Notes under the pieces: model-generated
Databases searched by the model: none
Told to the model about the DNA's origin: nothing
The model's input: the letters and a program-made list of their open reading frames with translations, nothing else
Made by a program: the position numbers and the translations under genes
Origin: Vishniacozyma victoriae
Taxonomy: Eukaryota > Basidiomycota > Tremellomycetes > Tremellales > Bulleribasidiaceae
Length of the DNA: 64,000 bases
Reading direction: 5' to 3'
Assembly (NCBI GenBank): GCA_017654735.1
Contig: JADPYG010000004.1
Coordinates: 310,001-374,000 of the forward strand
Shown: positions 60,209-64,000 of the stretch, piece after piece
Layout: each line of letters starts with the position of its first letter
Numbering within the stretch: position 1 is the first letter of the stretch

Positions 60209-60751
60209 CTATGTGGGATCGAGGATAGGTGGATGGTGGTCTAGACTGGGATCGTCGAGTGAAGCCAACTTTTCAAGGTCTGCTTCGGGTAATTAATTCC
60301 CAGGTTTACCCGTTTGACCAGACACCGACACCGGGGACACCAGAGCACCTCTTCGTATATCTTTATGCATGCATGCATGCAGACCCAGTCTCTGGAGGCG
60401 CAACCTCATAGGTCACAAGGAGTCATCCACTAGTAGTGTACAGGGTGCTTGCTTGGTCGACTGCATTTCGTGACTATTAGCGAACAGACCACCAATACCT
60501 TTGTGGTCGGCAGATGACGCGTCTGGTACGACAGGCAAACTGCGTACTTGGATGTGTAACACTCTCAGTCTCGGACTCATGTTCGAGTGTGCACCTGACA
60601 TTTAGTATAGAACGAGTGGACAGCCATCCACAGAATAGAGTTGGGGATGTGAGACAGGTCGGTGACGCGACTGGAAACAACCCATGACGTCGTCACGACA
60701 CCAGTTGCTGATTTTCTGCAATTCATCGTTTGTTGTTGTCACATATCTATC
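60209..60751. other. Divergent promoter region with TGCATGCA repeat
   Basis: No gene. The stretch between the epimerase-GT47 and the membrane-protein starts includes a (ATGC)n tract at 60365-60381. Confidence 0.45.
60365..60381. repeat. (ATGC)4 tetranucleotide repeat
   Basis: Four ATGC units plus A make a self-complementary TGCATGCA tract in a divergent promoter. TGCATGC-like words also occur near 9064, 10096, 24574 and 62841. Confidence 0.8.
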
Positions 60752-62707
60752 ATGTCCGATAGGTCACGAGGACCAGCCGACCTCGTTCCTTTCGCATTCG
60801 GACTCGCTGCCATCGTCGCATCTACCAAGTGGTACTGGCCTACAAGATGGTTGCTATCCGGAGCACCAATCCTTACGTTCGTCCTCTTGCTTGGCGCTAG
60901 TAACGGTTATCGTGTCCTGAATGCCGTACCTATCGTACTCCTTATCGCTATACTCAACATCACCTACGCTGTCGCCTCTACATCTTGGCTATTGTACGGT
61001 GTTTTCGCGTTCGTCACCTATCCAACGATTCTCTTTACATGCCTCTGTCAATTCGATTTCTTTGCAGAAAGGTTCCGGTACGGCCTGCGAAGGTTCATAC
61101 GCCAACTGCATTTCGTCAACGAGTCGGTTGCTTTATTCGACATACCCGCTCTCGAGATCGATGTTGATGTAGATGGATTAATGGTGATACGCGGGATGAC
61201 GATATCCCTTTCCACGTTAACGGTCACTGCGCATGGTATTGAGGTGGGCATTAAATTGGCAAAGGACCTGGAGGTGGCCATATCGACAGAGACAGTCGTG
61301 GTTTCCCTATTCCGCGGTATTCAGATCAGTGATTGCTACGCCAACCTCAAAGGAGAAGTGGATGAGATGACATTTGGAGAGCTGGACGAGAATGATTCGG
61401 GAGATGAAGGAGCAGTTGTAGTCGAATCCACCCCATTATTGGTCGCAGCCGGATCACGTTCACGTCGACCTCAATATCATCGACATGCTTCAATCGCCGA
61501 GAGAAAGAACATGAAGGATTCCGCTCCCAAAGCAGGATGGAAATCCATACGAAAACTCAATCCCGCCGATCAAGATGCCAACGACGAATATGATCGACTA
61601 TTAAAGTACATTGTCGACACGAACGCGATCGCGACTTGCCGGAAAACTTTGGCCAAGGAAGGAGACAAGATCGAGACAGACAAGGACAGACGGGCAGCCA
61701 TTTGCTCGGCAATGCAGTCTACTCCTACTGTCCCGCACCCTCCGAAGCGATCGATCAAGGTCACAACGCTACAGACCTTGTCCTCGCCTCGAACTCGTGG
61801 CTTTCTGCACCGGCTGCCGATGCTGTTGCGCCTGTTGCTCAACCCTATCGCATACTTCCACCCGGTCAAAATCTCGTCCATCACTGCCGGTGGCTCGGGT
61901 CGTCAAGCGGCACATGTTCTGAAAACCAAATTACTCAAAGAATACTCCAAGGACGACCGAGAACTACGGAAACTCGAGAAGCGGATACTCCGATGGCTCG
62001 TGGACGCCAACTTTGTTGTCGAGCTCGACGACGTCACTGGAGCGGCGTCGGTCCCTGTGAATACCGCCTACGAGATCCTCGCCTCCCTGCGCTTTGGGGA
62101 CGTGCTCGCCTTCAGGACACTGGAGCAGCAAGTCGTCCAAGAAGAGGTGTTGAGATTAGCCGGGGCGGACGCGACGTTTGAAATTCCTAGCTTCCTCCTG
62201 CCGCATCATGATCATATACTTCCGGCCAAATTGTCTGATCAAGAGAGGAGCGAGTTGGAGGAGAAGGTAGCCCAAGCGGATGGCAAACCCCATCAAATGA
62301 AAGCGACTCACGAACTCGAACAAGCCGAAAAGGACGAAACTAACATGCGTCTAAGTGCGCATGTACAGCTACCGGCCAGCTGTTCGCAGGAATTGCTCAA
62401 CTTTGCCGCCACGCTAGTCAAGGCAAGTAAGATCGTCGAGATTGAAAAGGATCCAGAGCCGGAGCAGAGCTCGCATGGGATCAAGGAGTTTGGACACGCA
62501 ATATCAAAGGGTATGAAAAGTGGAGTAAAGCACGCGCTTGTGGCCGGTGTGATCAACGACAAGTGGATCGCCAAGATGGTAGGCAAGGTTGTCCGGCACT
62601 TGGAGGAAGCGCAAGGAGATCTGGGGTGGATGGGTGATATTCCGATCAAGCTGGGTATATATAGGCTTCCAGAAGGGCACCCGGAGTCTAGCAAGCTACT
62701 AGCCTGA
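60752..62707 (+). CDS. Conserved-looking membrane protein of unknown function, single exon
   Basis: About 651 residues with no intron, which is unusual in this window. The ATG at 60752 follows a frame open upstream only from a GTG. Residues ~15-115 are strongly hydrophobic and probably form four membrane segments (PFAFGLAAIVAST, PILTFVLLLGAS, AVPIVLLIAILNITYAV, WLLYGVFAFVTYPT). Residues ~120-220 alternate in a beta-strand pattern (PALEIDVDVDGLMVIRGMTI, LTVTAHGIEVGIKL), like the N-terminal strands of lipid-transfer or Mdm31-type proteins. Then come a charged, partly disordered stretch, a helical middle (LRKLEKRILRWLVDANFVVE) and an acidic C-terminus. I do not recognise a named orthologue. Its place between two glycosyltransferase genes suggests a role in the same glycan pathway, but that is inference. 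Confidence 0.7.
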   Translation: MSDRSRGPADLVPFAFGLAAIVASTKWYWPTRWLLSGAPILTFVLLLGASNGYRVLNAVPIVLLIAILNITYAVASTSWLLYGVFAFVTYPTILFTCLCQFDFFAERFRYGLRRFIRQLHFVNESVALFDIPALEIDVDVDGLMVIRGMTISLSTLTVTAHGIEVGIKLAKDLEVAISTETVVVSLFRGIQISDCYANLKGEVDEMTFGELDENDSGDEGAVVVESTPLLVAAGSRSRRPQYHRHASIAERKNMKDSAPKAGWKSIRKLNPADQDANDEYDRLLKYIVDTNAIATCRKTLAKEGDKIETDKDRRAAICSAMQSTPTVPHPPKRSIKVTTLQTLSSPRTRGFLHRLPMLLRLLLNPIAYFHPVKISSITAGGSGRQAAHVLKTKLLKEYSKDDRELRKLEKRILRWLVDANFVVELDDVTGAASVPVNTAYEILASLRFGDVLAFRTLEQQVVQEEVLRLAGADATFEIPSFLLPHHDHILPAKLSDQERSELEEKVAQADGKPHQMKATHELEQAEKDETNMRLSAHVQLPASCSQELLNFAATLVKASKIVEIEKDPEPEQSSHGIKEFGHAISKGMKSGVKHALVAGVINDKWIAKMVGKVVRHLEEAQGDLGWMGDIPIKLGIYRLPEGHPESSKLLA

Positions 62708-63163
62708 AATTGATGCACTCTCGTTTAGTGCCTGTTTTTATCCTTCCTCCTGCCTTATCCTCCTGCTTCTTCCTCCTTTCCTCTTCTCCTTGTCCCAAGA
62801 CCTAAGTTTGTCTCGCCGTCCGTCTCCACCAGAAATCGAATGCATGCATAGTGGTGGACGCTGACTATGAAGCCGCGTCGACGAGATTGCATGAGGTCGA
62901 CCAGGTTGTAGGGTGAGGCCTCGACGCGATGAGCTGTGATTCCGCTACGCACCAACCCTCTATGTCTGTCTCATACATGCACACATTGTACAATCGCTGC
63001 TGCTCTGGGACCATGCAATGAGCAAATGCTATCGCCCCGGTCACTGTTCCTATCCAGATACCCTGATAATCACGCAATCACTTGCCATTGGGTACCTCTG
63101 ATAGTTGCAAACGATAAAACTCGCTGGCGCGGTCTGTCTCTGCTTCCATCATGGATAGAGGCA
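62708..63163. other. Intergenic region upstream of the GT8 gene
   Basis: No gene seen. A TCCTCC/CTTCC-rich pyrimidine stretch lies at about 62750-62790. The GT8 frame is open to the left from a GTG and has an ATG at 63026, so the true start could lie inside this interval. Confidence 0.35.
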
Positions 63164-63190
63164 ATGAAGGCTCGAGTGGCGCGAACAGTG
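63161..63190. repeat. 30-base near-repeat, copy 1
   Basis: This copy covers the leader of the GT8 gene. It matches 63596-63625 at 26 of 30 bases and is read in the same frame there (AMKARVART versus AMKARLART). Confidence 0.7.
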
Positions 63191-64000
63191 CGCCGATATA
63201 TCGTGCTCGGCATATGTATCTGTATTGCAGCATTCCTCGGTCTCGCCCAACAAACGAGCTCGATGAAACCGTTGGCCATCTCTGTGGCATCGGCGTACTA
63301 CCCGACTTGGGGCCAGAAACCTATCTTAGGACAGGGTGAGCCAATCGTATTCTCGTTGATCGTTTATGGCAACGAGACGGTGTATGAGACAGACATCCTT
63401 GTCAAGGTGAGCTGCGTGTAAACGCCTGGTACGAGGAACACTGAGACGCAGACTGTCTTGATGTACTCGTCGTCCCCCGTCGACTTCCACTTCATCGCCG
63501 ACCCGGTCTCTCAAGCCTACCTCGAAACTAGCTTCAGTCTCATCAAAGAGCCAGCAGTCGCCATACGTTGTTTCTTTTACTCAATATCTTTAGATGCAAT
63601 GAAGGCTCGACTGGCCCGAACGGCGTCCCCTACAGCGGAGGTACCAAGATATGGAGAATTAGGATCGAATCACCAGGCTGGAACACGTAAGTCCCTGTAT
63701 ACCGAATTTAAACTTTTATTGTGCTGACATAAAGCCGGTATGATGAAGGTGAGTCCTCGCGAGCGAGCCCGTCGTTGTTAGCTGCAAGGCGCTGAAGGGC
63801 TGATGGGCAGCTGTTCATCCACGAAGTACTGCCAATCACCGTTACACGAGCCATGTTTGTCGACTCTGACGCCTTCTTCGTCACTGATCCAACGCGTGAG
63901 TCCTCCAATAGACCCATGTCCCATCTTTCATGTTCGTTTCTCGCTGACATGCAGATCTGTGGCGGGAATTCAACACTTGGTCTCCAGAAACGATGTTGGC
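63164..64000 (+). CDS. LARGE-like glycosyltransferase, GT8 fold (partial, right edge)
   Basis: The N-terminal part of a type II membrane glycosyltransferase; the gene leaves the window. The leader MKARVARTVRRYIVLGICIC continues into a membrane anchor, then VFSLIVYGNETVYETDILVK. After intron 1 come TVLMYSSSPVDFHFIADP and YLETSFSLIKEP, the start of the Rossmann-like nucleotide-sugar fold. GMMKLFIHEVLPITVTRAMF follows, then VDSDAFFVTDPTHLWREF, where DSD is the metal-binding DxD motif. These match the LARGE/GYLTL group (xylosyl/glucuronyl transfer) better than glycogenin. Exons end near 63408, 63687, 63743 and 63893. ATG 63164 is used; ATG 63026 upstream in frame is an alternative. A 30-base near-repeat of the leader occurs in exon 2. 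Donor sugar unknown. Confidence 0.8.
63596..63625. repeat. 30-base near-repeat, copy 2
   Basis: The second copy, inside exon 2 of the GT8 gene, differing from 63161-63190 at four bases. It encodes AMKARLART in the glycosyltransferase domain. Confidence 0.7.

Noticed and set aside
61636..62181. A 181-codon alternative frame inside the unknown membrane-protein gene
   Set aside because: It has no family features and lies wholly inside a 651-codon open frame with membrane segments and a better start.

Overview
This is a window of fungal nuclear DNA, most likely from a basidiomycete yeast of the Tremellomycetes (Cryptococcus/Kwoniella/Tremella relatives). Nearly every gene is split by short introns of about 40-70 bases with GTRAGT-like donors and CTGAC/CTAAC-like branch sites just before AG. 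Arginine is mostly CGA, and the one tRNA found is an intron-containing tRNA-Arg(UCG) that reads CGA. There are no bacterial operons, Shine-Dalgarno sites, CRISPR arrays or recognisable transposons. The genus is inferred from style, not from a marker gene.

Layout. 1-20.5 kb is transporter-rich: a GH105 unsaturated-uronide hydrolase (cut by the left edge) divergent from a Dal5-type permease, a second Dal5-type permease, an NHA1-type Na+/H+ antiporter, a sugar transporter, an inorganic pyrophosphatase with a signal peptide, a paralogue of the second permease in inverted orientation, an OPT oligopeptide transporter and another Dal5-type permease. 20.5-26.6 kb holds two DUF3669 paralogues around a membrane protein with an SH3 domain. 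26.7-40 kb holds two medium-chain dehydrogenases, a permease, tRNA-Arg, an amino-acid transporter, a cytochrome b5-fused sphingolipid desaturase and a DHA1 drug/polyamine exporter.

40.3-56.5 kb looks like a catabolic cluster: sugar transporter, class II aldolase, DUF1479 dioxygenase-like protein, D-2-hydroxyacid dehydrogenase, Zn2Cys6 regulator, Dal5-type permease, sulfatase and GMC oxidoreductase. The genes are mostly in divergent pairs. Several shared promoters carry short palindromes or repeats built on CGG/CCG, the kind of site Zn2Cys6 regulators bind. A plausible reading is import, desulfation, oxidation and cleavage of a sulfated sugar- or aromatic-derived compound; the substrate is unknown.

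56.8-64 kb looks like a glycan-synthesis locus and is the most unusual part. It has a roughly 1,075-residue type II membrane protein that joins an extended-SDR sugar-nucleotide epimerase to a GT47 exostosin domain. Divergent from it are a conserved-looking membrane protein of unknown function encoded by a single exon, and a LARGE-like GT8 glycosyltransferase (cut by the right edge). Exostosin-type and LARGE-type enzymes build glycosaminoglycan-like polymers in animals, so finding both beside a tethered epimerase suggests an undescribed fungal extracellular or protein-linked polysaccharide. Twelve of the roughly 27 protein genes are transporters, which suggests an accessory, possibly subtelomeric, region. 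All exon boundaries were read by eye and need RNA support.
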